A DNA stretch of 64,000 nt from Methanomassiliicoccales archaeon UBA280 (GCA_002499085.1 DAKD01000028.1:1-64000); one strand, 5' to 3'; counted from the first letter of the stretch, positions 9,080-18,393 are shown. Notes: a model not told the origin generated them from the sequence alone. A program made the numbers and translations.

Positions 9080-9585
9080 TATACAGGGGAAGGGCCTGGG
9101 TTTTACTCAGGGAAGGCAAGCTGATAGACGACATCGACACTGACATGATATTCCACAACAAGTATCTGGCAATTACCGAGATTGCCGAGATGGGCCAGTA
9201 CGCGTTCGACAACCTGGAGGGCTACAGGGACTTCGCGAAGAAGGCGCAGCCCGGGGACATCGTGATAACGGGCCAGAACTTCGGGTCCGGGTCCTCGAGA
9301 CAGCATGCCGTTGACTGCTTCGCCGCGCTCAAGGTAAGCTGCGTCGCGGCCCAGTCATTCGGAGCCATATACAAGCGCAACGCCATCAACTCGGGATTCC
9401 CGATACTCACGGTCAAGGAGATTGACCTGGCCAAGTTGAAAAGCGGCGACACGGTCGAGATGGATTCGGAAGCGGGGACAATCAAGAAGGATGATATAAT
9501 AATCGGAAAGCTGGAACCGCTGTCAACCGTTCAGAAGGACATACTGAAGGCCGGGAACGTGTTCGAGTACGCGAAAACATTGTAA
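9076..9585 (+). CDS. LeuD/HacB-type hydro-lyase, small subunit
   Basis: This 169-residue small (swivel) subunit pairs with the upstream large subunit; the genes overlap by four bases (ATGA), implying coupled translation. The conserved DIDTDMI and GQNFGSGSSRQHA motifs are present. The loop that sets substrate choice in this family reads KYLAITEI. Homoaconitase small subunits usually carry an Arg in this loop, so YLAI fits better with a hydrophobic side chain on the substrate, as in isopropylmalate isomerase. That reading is inference. Length is typical. Confidence 0.88.
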   Translation: MIYRGRAWVLLREGKLIDDIDTDMIFHNKYLAITEIAEMGQYAFDNLEGYRDFAKKAQPGDIVITGQNFGSGSSRQHAVDCFAALKVSCVAAQSFGAIYKRNAINSGFPILTVKEIDLAKLKSGDTVEMDSEAGTIKKDDIIIGKLEPLSTVQKDILKAGNVFEYAKTL

Positions 9586-9638
9586 CCGGCAAGGAGTTCG
9601 CGCGAAGACCCTGTGATGGCCGCTCACCGGCGGCTGAT

Positions 9639-10199
9639 TCACTGGCTCGGATAGGAGTTATACTTCAGGTCATACAGCATCTCGGTTATTGCCTTCTTGA
9701 CCGCAAAGGCTTCCTTTTCATTATCCCGGCATATGTTGGCAATCATGATTTTTGATACGGACACTTTCCTTTTCTGGCCCTTTCTGTCGAGCATCTCGAT
9801 GACAAACCTCAGATCCGGTCCGGCTGTGTGGATATCCAGGGTCTTGGCCTGTCTCCCCGGGACGATGGCCATAATTCCCGATTCCCGCACGGAAAAGGAA
9901 ATATTGTTTTCAGATAGCTTTCTTTCCGCCCCATCGGCCACGAGTTTGAACAGTTCATGGTTGAAAGGAAGATTGATCCACCATGAATCCCTGAAGAGGG
10001 AGTAAATACCTGCAAGGACGAATGTCAGTGTCAGAAATGCTACAACTACCCTTGGGAACAATAAATCCTCTGTTGCTGGGTCAATATGGAAAAACACCAC
10101 GTAGATCAACAGGCCAAGTATCAGTATGATGAATGGCAGGCCGAACAAAAGCCTCTTCCGGCTGCCTGTCCAAGGTTTTCGGGGATGAATTAATGCCAT
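9639..10199 (-). CDS. Hypothetical two-helix membrane protein
   Basis: This 186-residue protein is not recognised. Two hydrophobic segments (about residues 18-37 and 47-66) are followed by a ~115-residue soluble part with alternating strand and helix character and no Cys or His cluster. It lies 33 bases beyond the end of the sugar epimerase gene on the same strand and may be co-transcribed with it. A PH-like or sensor role is possible but unsupported. Confidence 0.65.
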   Translation of the reverse strand: MALIHPRKPWTGSRKRLLFGLPFIILILGLLIYVVFFHIDPATEDLLFPRVVVAFLTLTFVLAGIYSLFRDSWWINLPFNHELFKLVADGAERKLSENNISFSVRESGIMAIVPGRQAKTLDIHTAGPDLRFVIEMLDRKGQKRKVSVSKIMIANICRDNEKEAFAVKKAITEMLYDLKYNSYPSQ

Positions 10200-10232
10200 T
10201 TCCTCTCCATACCGTCCTTCAAGGGCAGTGTC

Positions 10233-11165
10233 CTAACGGCTCTTCAGCAGTTCCCTCACAGCCAGTCTGACGGCTTCCTCGGAGCTGTGCCTGGGGGCCC
10301 AGCCCATCTTCCTGGCCTTGTCGATGGAAAGCCAGGTTTTCGGGATGTCCCCGACCCAGCCTCTTGTTCCGCCGGTATAATGGTATTTCACATCCTTCAG
10401 GCCCATCTCCGAGACAACTATGTCCGCGACCTGCGTGACGTCGGTCCATTCCTCGCAGGCCAGGTTGAATATATTGACCTGGTCCTTGGCCTTATCCACT
10501 CCCATCATGATGCCTGCGACGCAGTCCTGGACCAGGAAGTAGCTCTTCTTCTGCTTCCCGTCGCCAAGTATCTCCAGGTTCTTCGGGTCCTTCCTGAGCT
10601 TGGCTATGAAGTCCACGAGCACGCCGTGCGTGCCCCGGTGGCCGATGACATTGGCGAATCTGTACATCCAGGCCTGCATCTCAAATGAGTGGCAGTATGA
10701 GGAAATCAAGCCCTCGCATGCAAGTTTCGAGGCGCCATAGAGGGATATGGGCAGCATCGGGCCATAATTCTCCGGTGTGGGAAGCACAGTCGCTTCGCCG
10801 TAAACTGTCGAACTGGACGAGAACGCTATCTTCCCGACCTTTGCCTTGCGCATGGCCTCGAGAAGGTTGTGCGTGGCAATCGTCCCCTGCTCCAGGTCGA
10901 TGCGTGTGTGGTCAATGCCGTGACGGACGTCCGGGTTTGCCGCGAGATGAAATACCATTTCCACGCCTTTCATGGCTTTGTCGATGTCCGCGGGATGGGT
11001 GAGGTCTCCCTTCACCAGTTTGAAATTATTCTTGTGGTGTGCGACATATGATTCGCTGCCTGAGCTCAGATTGTCGAATGCTGTCACGTCATGACCTTTC
11101 TCGACGAGCGCGTCCACGAGATTGCTGCCTATGAATCCGGCTCCGCCGGTGACGAGGACTTTCAT
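10233..11165 (-). CDS. NAD-dependent sugar epimerase/dehydratase (extended SDR)
   Basis: The 310-residue protein begins MKVLVTGGAGFIGSNL, the Rossmann NAD-binding glycine motif (GGxGFIG). The Met at 11165 is used because upstream codons give a non-conserved tail and a TATA box is centred ~30 nt before it. Catalytic residues are visible as the SSSSTVYG serine cluster and YGASK (YxxxK). It probably interconverts a nucleotide sugar for the surface glycan, most like UDP-glucose 4-epimerase, but the substrate cannot be told. It is divergent from the GT2 gene, with both promoters packed into ~85 bases. Confidence 0.87.
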   Translation of the reverse strand: MKVLVTGGAGFIGSNLVDALVEKGHDVTAFDNLSSGSESYVAHHKNNFKLVKGDLTHPADIDKAMKGVEMVFHLAANPDVRHGIDHTRIDLEQGTIATHNLLEAMRKAKVGKIAFSSSSTVYGEATVLPTPENYGPMLPISLYGASKLACEGLISSYCHSFEMQAWMYRFANVIGHRGTHGVLVDFIAKLRKDPKNLEILGDGKQKKSYFLVQDCVAGIMMGVDKAKDQVNIFNLACEEWTDVTQVADIVVSEMGLKDVKYHYTGGTRGWVGDIPKTWLSIDKARKMGWAPRHSSEEAVRLAVRELLKSR

Positions 11166-11190
11166 GTTATCGTCCAATGCAGAAACTCTG

Positions 11191-11228
11191 ACTATAAATG
11201 CTTTGCGCGGATTCACTATGTTTTAATA
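11191..11228. promoter_or_regulatory. Divergent TATA boxes for epimerase and GT2 genes
   Basis: ACTATAAATG (11191-11200) read on the minus strand gives CATTTATAGT, centred ~30 nt before the epimerase ATG at 11165. TTTTAATA (11221-11228) is centred ~27 nt before the GT2 ATG at 11252. Both would give leaderless or nearly leaderless mRNAs. Confidence 0.5.
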
Positions 11229-11251
11229 GCTTGGAGTTGATTCCATGCCAT

Positions 11252-12184
11252 ATGATGGTCTCCGTCATTGTTTCCTCGTACGGGATGGAAAGGATCCGTG
11301 ACACGCACCAGGCTCTGGATTCACTGCTCCGGTCCCATGACGCCGACTCGGAGGTCCTGGTGGTCATAGACAGGAACGAGGAGCTGAGCGCCGACCTTGA
11401 GAAACACTACGGCGGCAGGGTGAAGATACTGATAAGCGAGACCAAGGGCCTCTCCAATGCCAGGAATCTCGGTGTCGAGAAATCGCTCGGCGAGATAGTG
11501 GCCTTCATGGACGACGATGCTGTTGCCTGCCCCGGATGGATTCAGAGCATAAGGAAGGCTTTCGCGGAGAATCCGAGTGCCGACGCAGCGACCGGCAGGA
11601 TCGAGCCCGAATGGATGGAGCCCGGACTGGACTGGCTCCCCAGGCCGCTTTACTGGATCATAAGCTGCACCTACATGGACATGCCGGCCGGGGAGGAGGC
11701 CAGGACCGTCATCGGCACAAACATGGCCTTCAGGAAGAGGAAGTTCCTGGAAATCGGGGGGTTCCACAAGAAGCTGGGCGCCGTCCAGAAATGGAAGAAG
11801 AGGGACGGGAAATGGATTTCCAAGACCGGGCTGGTGGGCGAGGAGAGGGACCTGTGCATCAGGCTGCTGAACTCGGGCGGAAAAATAGTGTATTCCAGGG
11901 AAATGGCAGTGAAACACAAGGTATACGGGTTCAGGCTGATCATGAAGAACATTCTGGAGAGGAGCTACTGGGAGGGTTACTCGAAGGGACTGATAGCAAA
12001 AATGTACTCGGGCGCGGCCCTTTCCACGGAGAGGGATTACCTGTTCCACCTGGCCAAGGAGTCGCCGGGCCGCGGACCTTTGCCGAGGCGCGTCAGGCAG
12101 TTCGCAACGCTTTGCTTCACCGTCATGGCCGTCGGGTTCGGATACCTCAGATTCAGAATCAGCGGACACCATACCCAAGAATGA
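11252..12184 (+). CDS. Family 2 glycosyltransferase
   Basis: This 310-residue GT-A enzyme starts MMVSVIVSSYGMERI, the usual first strand of GT2 proteins. ATG 11252 (or 11255) is chosen because a TATA box sits ~27 nt upstream and earlier codons encode a non-conserved tail. The metal- and nucleotide-binding motif is AFMDDDAVA near residue 90. The later TGLVGEERDLCIRL segment corresponds to the acceptor-site ED region. A hydrophobic C-terminal stretch (about residues 283-300) may tether it to the membrane. It likely adds a sugar to the lipid-linked surface glycan. Confidence 0.87.
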   Translation: MMVSVIVSSYGMERIRDTHQALDSLLRSHDADSEVLVVIDRNEELSADLEKHYGGRVKILISETKGLSNARNLGVEKSLGEIVAFMDDDAVACPGWIQSIRKAFAENPSADAATGRIEPEWMEPGLDWLPRPLYWIISCTYMDMPAGEEARTVIGTNMAFRKRKFLEIGGFHKKLGAVQKWKKRDGKWISKTGLVGEERDLCIRLLNSGGKIVYSREMAVKHKVYGFRLIMKNILERSYWEGYSKGLIAKMYSGAALSTERDYLFHLAKESPGRGPLPRRVRQFATLCFTVMAVGFGYLRFRISGHHTQE

Positions 12185-12200
12185 AAGAGTATGGCCAACT

Positions 12201-12207
12201 TTTATAT
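12201..12207 (+). promoter_or_regulatory. TATA box of the GT-C-like gene
   Basis: TTTATAT is centred 27 nt before the ATG at 12231. This favours a leaderless start there over the ATG at 12219. Confidence 0.5.
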
Positions 12208-12230
12208 CCCACAGAGTCATGGAATCCCCA

Positions 12231-13985
12231 ATGAACGGAATTGTGTCCGTGCGGGGCAGCGCCAAAACCGATAGCCTCGTCAACAGATTGCTCATGTCCA
12301 GGCACAGCCACGGCATCTCGATGCTGATGGCCTCGGCGTCTCTGATACTATGGGCTGTCTCGATCGCCCAGGCCAAGGGCGAGGTCATGGGCGACTACGG
12401 CCTCTTCTCCGTGCTCCCGGTGACATACTACCTGGGGGTTTTTCTGCTTCTGGCATCCATGTTTTACACTGTGTTTTCATCGAAATACAACCCCGGCCGG
12501 AGCTGCCTGAAGCTGCTTCTGTTCCAGTCGTTCATCCTGATGGCATTCATGCTGTTCACGCCGACCCTCATCGAGGGCACGGCCAGATCGCCTCACAGCT
12601 GGCTGAAATACGGCTATGCTGACTACATTGTACGAAACGGGCATATCTCTCAGGCAGTGACACATTACCACAACTGGCCTGCACCTTTCATTTACACAGC
12701 CGAACTTGTCCTGGCATCCTCTCTGGGGTCCGAGTGGTTCCCGGCCGTTTTCCCGCTTGTCCTGGACATGATGATTTTCGCAGCCGTGGCTGTTTTTTGC
12801 CTGAAATTCTTCAAAAGCACAGGGGGCCGGTACATTGCCATGATGCTGTTCTTCCTGCTCACCTGGGAGAATCAGTTCCATTACGTGCCGCAACTGTTCG
12901 CGTTCCTCCTGTTCCTGCTCATCGTATATCTGGGCATTTTCTATCTGAAGAAGGATAACATTCTGATGCTGGCAGTCATAGGCGTGCTCTATGCTGTTTT
13001 ACTGCTCACACATCTCCTGACGGCATTTGTCGCGGGGGTGTTCCTGGGAATCATGGTTCTGCTCATGCTGCGGCCGGGTTCCAAACCGGCGAGATCCGGA
13101 AGGCGCGCCAGAAGTTTGCGCAGATTCTTCAGGCTGAAATTCTGGGGGAGAAAACTCAGGCGGTTGCGTTCAACTCTCCTCGCCCACAGGAGGGTTGTTG
13201 CGATAATTACGGTCATAGGCATATGCGGCGCTGTTGCATGGTACATATTCGCCAGAAACTGGATAACATATGCGTTCCATGGTGCAAGCCCCAATGTCTG
13301 GCCCATGATGATTAGTGCATATCTCGATAAGCTTTACACCGGCTCTGAGGCGCACGGGAATCTGGCATTGATGAGAATGGCCTTCACGGCACTGATTGCC
13401 GGACTGGCTGTTGTCGGAGGGAAAATGGCCTATGACCGGGGGAAGACCCGGGCCGCGTATGCGGTGGCAATAGCCGGCATAGCCCCGGTGTTCCTGTTCT
13501 ACTACGAGGCCGAGATACTTCAGAGGTCCCTGCTGTTCTGCGGGCTTGCCATTGCGGTATTGATCACGCTCGGTACCGGGAGGAGGAAATTCCTGGCTGT
13601 GGCCGTGGTTCTCTGCTTCCTTGCAGTCCCGATTCACACCCTGGCGATGTACGGAAACGAGAAAATCGATTACACGCCGCCGTCGCAGATTCCAGGCGCC
13701 GAATTCATGTTCGATAACATACCCTCGGGCATCGTGGTAAGCGGCAACCAGGTTGAGGGCAGGGAATACATCGAGCGTTACGGCAGGACTGACATCTACC
13801 ACGTGGACAGATATCTGGAGGGAGATTTGCCTGTTTATGTCGTCCGGTCATCCTCCAGCGATTATTTCTCGATCTGGTACCTCGGCGACGCCAGTACCCT
13901 GAACAGGCAGGAGGCGGCGGTCGGCAGGCAGGGGGCAAACCTGCTGTTCTGCTCGCCTGACTGCCGCATATACATGCTCGGCTGA
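12231..13985 (+). CDS. Polytopic GT-C-like membrane protein
   Basis: About 584 residues with at least ten hydrophobic segments and a short soluble C-terminal domain (last ~110 residues). The arrangement of an early extracytoplasmic loop (HYHNWPAPFIYTAE) followed by many helices resembles archaeal GT-C glycosyltransferases that use lipid-phosphate sugars; a polymerase-like role is also possible. A basic loop (RSGRRARSLRRFFRLKFW) lies mid-protein on the presumed cytoplasmic side. No DxD motif is clear. The start at 12231 is preferred from TATA spacing; 12219 is an in-frame alternative. It is a neighbour of glycan assembly genes and similar in type to the protein at 40364-42034. Confidence 0.7.
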   Translation: MNGIVSVRGSAKTDSLVNRLLMSRHSHGISMLMASASLILWAVSIAQAKGEVMGDYGLFSVLPVTYYLGVFLLLASMFYTVFSSKYNPGRSCLKLLLFQSFILMAFMLFTPTLIEGTARSPHSWLKYGYADYIVRNGHISQAVTHYHNWPAPFIYTAELVLASSLGSEWFPAVFPLVLDMMIFAAVAVFCLKFFKSTGGRYIAMMLFFLLTWENQFHYVPQLFAFLLFLLIVYLGIFYLKKDNILMLAVIGVLYAVLLLTHLLTAFVAGVFLGIMVLLMLRPGSKPARSGRRARSLRRFFRLKFWGRKLRRLRSTLLAHRRVVAIITVIGICGAVAWYIFARNWITYAFHGASPNVWPMMISAYLDKLYTGSEAHGNLALMRMAFTALIAGLAVVGGKMAYDRGKTRAAYAVAIAGIAPVFLFYYEAEILQRSLLFCGLAIAVLITLGTGRRKFLAVAVVLCFLAVPIHTLAMYGNEKIDYTPPSQIPGAEFMFDNIPSGIVVSGNQVEGREYIERYGRTDIYHVDRYLEGDLPVYVVRSSSSDYFSIWYLGDASTLNRQEAAVGRQGANLLFCSPDCRIYMLG

Positions 13986-13987
13986 CG

Positions 13988-15193
13988 TCAGCGTGTTCCG
14001 CAGGTTTCCAGAATCCTGCGGACAAGCAGCCTGTTGGCCTCTCTGCGGTCAAATTCCTTCAATACTTTTCCCAGTATCTCCTGTGCCTTGGCGGAATATT
14101 TCGGATCGTCAGCGATGGCGCGCAGTGCGGCTCCGATTTCGCCCGTCCTGTCCCACGATAGGGCGATTCCGTTCCCATGGCTACGGATAAACCTGTACAC
14201 GAAGCTGTCCGGGTCCGCAACCGCCAGGACAGGTATTCCGCAGGCCAGGTAGTCATAAAACTTGGAAGGGACCGCGTATTTACCCTGCGGATCCCCTTCG
14301 TTCAGAGACAGAAAACCCATGTTGCACGCCTTGATGACGGACAGCATCTCCGGATGGGGAATCTGCGTGACTTTGACGCGCTCGGCGATTGATGCCTTTT
14401 CCAGGGCCGCGTCGAATGCTGCACTTCTTGATGGAGACAGTACTATCAGTCTGTACATGGCATCCTGTTCTATGTAAGGAATCAGTATTTCTGGGCTGTA
14501 ATAGGGCGTGGAAAGGTTGCCGACATAGGCTATTTTTATGTTCTTGTCCGAGAGCAGTGTCCTGTCCGGGACCGCGGCCAATGCCTCGTCCGGATCGATG
14601 CCGTTCCTGACCACCAGAGCTCTGTCCTCCCTTATGCCCATGCTCCCGGCTATAGCATCGCTGATGAGCACAATGAAGGCAGCTTTTGCGTTGGCATGCC
14701 TGGCCCGCCGCACGAAAAGCCTGTGGAGCGGCATTGCCACATTCTTGAGCATACCTTTTCTCTGCGATATCAGACTACGATTGATCTCGAACCAGTTGTC
14801 CCTGTACTCGATGATGAACTTCACTCTGCGGGACATGCATGCGGCCGCTCCGGCGATGAGAATGCCCGGCGGAGTGGATATAAATACGATATCCGGCGAG
14901 AGCTTTCTCAGATACCGTGCGGCAATCTTTTTCCATAAAACCCAATACAGCGGGTTCGGGTCCTGATGCGAAAGCAACGGCCTCGGAACATGCCTGCCGA
15001 TAACTGGCCGATGGACTCTGACCTTGCGGAGCGTCGGTGGCTTGCCCCTTGATTGTGCCAACGGATGCCACACCACGATGTCAATTCTCTCCACCCTTTC
15101 CTCTGCGGAAAGCGCCTTCAGGAACTCGAACATCCTGGTACCGGCCGCCGTCTGATGCGGCGGATAATACTGGCTGAGCACCAATACCTTCAT
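13988..15193 (-). CDS. Family 4-type glycosyltransferase (GT-B)
   Basis: The ~401-residue protein starts MKVLVLSQYYPPHQTAAGTR, a typical GT4 N-terminus; the Met at 15193 is used because upstream residues are not conserved. The N-domain has the expected FIEYRDNW segment. The C-domain has AYVGNLSTPY and the nucleotide-sugar loop VPSKFYDYLACGIPVLA, the counterpart of the family's ExxxxxE region. It is convergent with the GT-C-like gene (3 bases apart) and divergent from the flippase. It probably extends the surface glycan on the cytoplasmic face; donor sugar unknown. Confidence 0.85.
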   Translation of the reverse strand: MKVLVLSQYYPPHQTAAGTRMFEFLKALSAEERVERIDIVVWHPLAQSRGKPPTLRKVRVHRPVIGRHVPRPLLSHQDPNPLYWVLWKKIAARYLRKLSPDIVFISTPPGILIAGAAACMSRRVKFIIEYRDNWFEINRSLISQRKGMLKNVAMPLHRLFVRRARHANAKAAFIVLISDAIAGSMGIREDRALVVRNGIDPDEALAAVPDRTLLSDKNIKIAYVGNLSTPYYSPEILIPYIEQDAMYRLIVLSPSRSAAFDAALEKASIAERVKVTQIPHPEMLSVIKACNMGFLSLNEGDPQGKYAVPSKFYDYLACGIPVLAVADPDSFVYRFIRSHGNGIALSWDRTGEIGAALRAIADDPKYSAKAQEILGKVLKEFDRREANRLLVRRILETCGTR

Positions 15194-15232
15194 TTTTTGT
15201 CTCCGTGACTGAACACACATAATGACGCAAGG

Positions 15233-15243
15233 TTATTAAAATT
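15233..15243 (+). promoter_or_regulatory. TATA box of the flippase gene
   Basis: TTATTAAAATT is centred ~22-25 nt before the tandem ATGs at 15260 and 15263, so the transcript is probably leaderless. The TTG at 15242 overlaps this box and is rejected as the start. Confidence 0.45.
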
Positions 15244-15259
15244 GCAGGGACTTGGGGGC

Positions 15260-16774
15260 ATGATGGGCGACAGGGAGAATGCCAGGAAATTCACGCTCGA
15301 TGTTGGATGGGCGAGCCTGAGCCTTTTTGCGATGATGGCGGTGGGCTTCGTCCTGAGCGTCATCCTAGGCAATTACTTCGACGCGGCAGGCCTGGGCGCA
15401 TATTCGATGGTTCTGACCATCTGGACCATCGCATCCCTCACTGCGGGGATCGGCATACCCATGGCCGTGATCAAGTTCGTGGCTGAGTATGAACGCAAGC
15501 CGAGAACATGCAACTCCATCATATCCTCGTCGATGGTGCTGGGCACCGCGACCGGGCTGGCTGCAACCGTGGTCCTCTTCCTGTTCTCGGGCGTCATCGA
15601 AAGCTACCTGAACATACCGAACCTGGGCCACCTGCTCAGAATCGTGTCGTTCTCGTTTCCGTTCGTGGTGAACAACGAGATATTCCTGGGGGCGCTGAAC
15701 GCCTACAGAAAAATGAACGTGTTCGCGGCAGTGGAGATCTTCCGGCGCGGAGGGATACTCCTGATTACCCTTATCCTCGTCTGGCTGGGCATGGGCATCG
15801 AGGGAGCGGTAATCGCACTCGTGCTCGCTCCCGCCATGACTACCGGGGTCATGTTAGCCATCCACGGGAAATATTTCAGGTTCAGGAGATTCAAAACCCG
15901 GAAACCGATTGGCAGGATTGCGAGTTTCGGCGGCCAGCTTTATGCAGCCAGCGGCATCGCGCTCGTCAATTCCAATGCTGCAATACTTCTCATTGGATTT
16001 TACATGACTGACACGGATGTCGGCGTGTATGCAGTGGCATTGATGTTCTTCAACGCAATGATTCTGATTCCCCAGGCGATTCAGAAGATCACATATCCCG
16101 CTTTCGCGACGCACCTGGCGAACAAGCGCAAATCCCTGATAAAGCGTATCATGGCTTTCACAATGCAGTTCTCCCTCATACTGATGGCCCTGGCCTGTCT
16201 GATTCTTGTGTTTTATTACGATGATATAATCGGCCTGATATTTCCGGGAAAGGAGGCTTTCCTCAGGGCTGTCGAGCCGCTGATCATTCTGGCAATCATA
16301 GGCGTGCCGTTCGCAATGATCGTCCCCATCGGCGCAATACTCACATCGGCCGGCCGGGCCGACCTATCGCTGAAGATTGCGATTGTCCAGGCCATCGTCA
16401 ATATCGGTCTCGCTGCGATTCTCATACCGATTTCGCTTTCAATATACGGTCTTGAGCTCGGCGGCCTCAACGGCGCAGCCATCGCCCTCGGGGCAAACTT
16501 CACTGTAGGCATGGCTCTCACTTTCGCCCTCCTGAGGCCGGTTCTGAACATCCGGATAAGCTACACCAAGATAATTGCGGCTCTCGGCCTATTTGCCCTG
16601 TTCCTGTCCGCCGGATTCACAATTCTCGGTTTGACAAATCTGGATGAAAACATCGTCGGAGCCATCATAATCCCGCTGTTCTTGTGCAGCCTTTTCCTCG
16701 CAAAGGTTGTTTCCCGCAACCTGATTGACATGGCCCTTAAGTTAATGAGGAAGGAAAAAACAATTGCTGAATGA
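15260..16774 (+). CDS. Polysaccharide/oligosaccharide flippase (Wzx/MOP family)
   Basis: About 504 residues with 12-14 predicted membrane helices spaced like the MOP exporter superfamily (Wzx, RfbX, MurJ). The N-terminus MMGDRENARKFTLDVGW leads into the first helix, and GNYFDAAGLGAYSM resembles the family signature between helices 1 and 2. The role is to flip lipid-linked oligosaccharides across the membrane. It sits amid glycosyltransferase genes. The stop codon is followed within a few bases by a 93-bp copy of the hisF-like gene end. Confidence 0.88.
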   Translation: MMGDRENARKFTLDVGWASLSLFAMMAVGFVLSVILGNYFDAAGLGAYSMVLTIWTIASLTAGIGIPMAVIKFVAEYERKPRTCNSIISSSMVLGTATGLAATVVLFLFSGVIESYLNIPNLGHLLRIVSFSFPFVVNNEIFLGALNAYRKMNVFAAVEIFRRGGILLITLILVWLGMGIEGAVIALVLAPAMTTGVMLAIHGKYFRFRRFKTRKPIGRIASFGGQLYAASGIALVNSNAAILLIGFYMTDTDVGVYAVALMFFNAMILIPQAIQKITYPAFATHLANKRKSLIKRIMAFTMQFSLILMALACLILVFYYDDIIGLIFPGKEAFLRAVEPLIILAIIGVPFAMIVPIGAILTSAGRADLSLKIAIVQAIVNIGLAAILIPISLSIYGLELGGLNGAAIALGANFTVGMALTFALLRPVLNIRISYTKIIAALGLFALFLSAGFTILGLTNLDENIVGAIIIPLFLCSLFLAKVVSRNLIDMALKLMRKEKTIAE

Positions 16775-16777
16775 TGT

Positions 16778-16870
16778 TCAGGGCAGCACCCGGGAAAGTT
16801 CCTCCCTCGAAGGAAAATTTATCAGCACGCCCCTCGCAGCCCCGTGGTACACGACCATGCTGCCCGCGGC
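16778..16870 (-). pseudogene. 93-bp duplicate of the 3' end of the hisF-like gene
   Basis: Positions 16778-16870 match 18394-18486 at 90 of 93 bases, including the stop codon of the hisF-like gene (TCA on the plus strand at 16778-16780). It is a dead C-terminal fragment placed directly after the flippase stop. The two copies flank the beta-helix gene at 16940-18370 as direct repeats. Confidence 0.85.
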
Positions 16871-16907
16871 CTGCCCTATTTAAGCATTTATCCGATTCAA
16901 ACAATAA

Positions 16908-16915
16908 TTATATAA
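16908..16915 (+). promoter_or_regulatory. TATA box of the beta-helix surface-protein gene
   Basis: TTATATAA is centred 28 nt before the ATG at 16940, a clear leaderless arrangement. Confidence 0.6.
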
Positions 16916-16939
16916 GCCCCCTGCGATTATTTATCAAGC

Positions 16940-18370
16940 ATGCGCCACATACTCGCCTTGGCCATTGCGCTCTGCCTTATTGCAGGATGCGCGGCTTTGC
17001 CTGTTCCGGCCACTTCCGCGGAAAGCAGCGGCGACAGCCCAGACTGGACTGTGCACGGGTCCATAAGGATCAACGGGAACGGGGATTTCACGGCCGAGCG
17101 CGGGGTCATTTCCGGCGCAGGCACAAAGGGGGACCCATGGGTGATCGGTGGTCTCGATATCAACGGAACTGACCATGGGTGCTGCATTTATATAGGCAAT
17201 ACAACCGATTTCTTCGTTGTGAGGGATTGCCGTCTCACTTCGGCCGCTGTCTGTGTGTCATGGCCGTATTACCCGAATGCAGGCATAGCTCTTTTCAACG
17301 TTAGCATGGGCACTCTGACCGGGAACACTGTCTCGAACAATGACTATGGCATATACATGGAAAACTGCACATACAATTCGGTTATCGGGAATTCCGTGGT
17401 TTCGAGCAGGGTGACGGGGATACAGCTCAACCGCTCAGACGGGAACAGCGTGCTGCAGAACTCCATAGAGGGATGCGCGGAATGGTGCGGTATTTACCTT
17501 GTCTATTCATGTAACAACAGCATAGTGGAAAATTATGTGTCGGACGTGCATGTGACCGGGATTTACCTTGAATTTTTCTCAGATTGCAATTATGTGGGCC
17601 GCAACACGGTCAGAGAGACTGGCTACGGCATCGAGGTTCTGCTCTCCTCGGATAACATTATCACAGAAAATTCCGTTCGAGACACAAGGATGAGATGGGT
17701 GCCCGGGTTCATCGATTGGTACGGAGGGTATGGAATTCTGCTGCAGATGTCTTCCTTTAACAATTCCATACACGGCAACATGATCGATGGTAGCGAGCGG
17801 TACGGGATTTACATTGTGTATTACTGCAATTTCAATTTTGTTGTCAACAACACTGTTTCCAATAACGCAGTCGGAATTCACATCGATTCCTCCGTTGGGA
17901 ACCGCATTTATTTTAATAATCTCATGAACAATGGGCTGCATGCATACGACTGCGGCCCGAACATTTGGAACGATGTCTACCCGTACGGAGGGAATTACTG
18001 GGACGATTACCCAGGTAACGACGGGTTTTCAGGACCGGACCAGAACATAACGGGTAGCGATGGAATTGGCGACTCGCCGTATGATTCCATCGGCGGGGAC
18101 GCCGGCGCAATTGACATGTTTCCCCTCATGTCGCAATACAACGGAACGCACCCCCATTCTGATGAACCTGCTGCTGAGATTGTCGAAGAAACGCGGGAAT
18201 CCGAGGATACAGATGTTTCCGAGTCAGTCCAGGAAATGCCGGCCGAGACCGAGGAGGCCAGTGTTACCAGGACCGGCCCGGGGCTCGGCTTCTTATTTGC
18301 CATTGTCGCAGTGTCACTCCTTTCTTCCTCCATGGTTGTCGTGATGAGGAGGAGGAGTCGCAAGCATTGA
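16940..18370 (+). CDS. NosD-like right-handed beta-helix surface protein
   Basis: This 476-residue protein has an N-terminal signal sequence (about residues 1-27) with a lipobox-like AGCA. About twelve beta-helix coils follow (YGIYMENCTYNSVIGN, TGIYLEFFSDCNYVGRN and similar), ending in the NosD-type GGNYWDDYPGNDG motif near residues 350-365. An acidic linker (residues ~405-440) precedes a C-terminal GPGLGF, a membrane helix and RRRSRKH. That tripartite tail resembles an archaeosortase-type sorting signal, but the match is not exact. It is probably anchored at the cell surface. It lies between two direct copies of the hisF-like 3' end, so it arrived after, or with, a duplication. It resembles the beta-helix part of the 3608-6796 protein. 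Confidence 0.82.
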   Translation: MRHILALAIALCLIAGCAALPVPATSAESSGDSPDWTVHGSIRINGNGDFTAERGVISGAGTKGDPWVIGGLDINGTDHGCCIYIGNTTDFFVVRDCRLTSAAVCVSWPYYPNAGIALFNVSMGTLTGNTVSNNDYGIYMENCTYNSVIGNSVVSSRVTGIQLNRSDGNSVLQNSIEGCAEWCGIYLVYSCNNSIVENYVSDVHVTGIYLEFFSDCNYVGRNTVRETGYGIEVLLSSDNIITENSVRDTRMRWVPGFIDWYGGYGILLQMSSFNNSIHGNMIDGSERYGIYIVYYCNFNFVVNNTVSNNAVGIHIDSSVGNRIYFNNLMNNGLHAYDCGPNIWNDVYPYGGNYWDDYPGNDGFSGPDQNITGSDGIGDSPYDSIGGDAGAIDMFPLMSQYNGTHPHSDEPAAEIVEETRESEDTDVSESVQEMPAETEEASVTRTGPGLGFLFAIVAVSLLSSSMVVVMRRRSRKH

Positions 18371-18393
18371 CGCGGGCCACATGCTGGATTCCA

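Noticed and set aside
11321..12388. A 355-codon open frame on the minus strand
   Set aside because: It crosses the GT2 gene and the start of the GT-C-like gene on the other strand; composition is typical of an antisense shadow.
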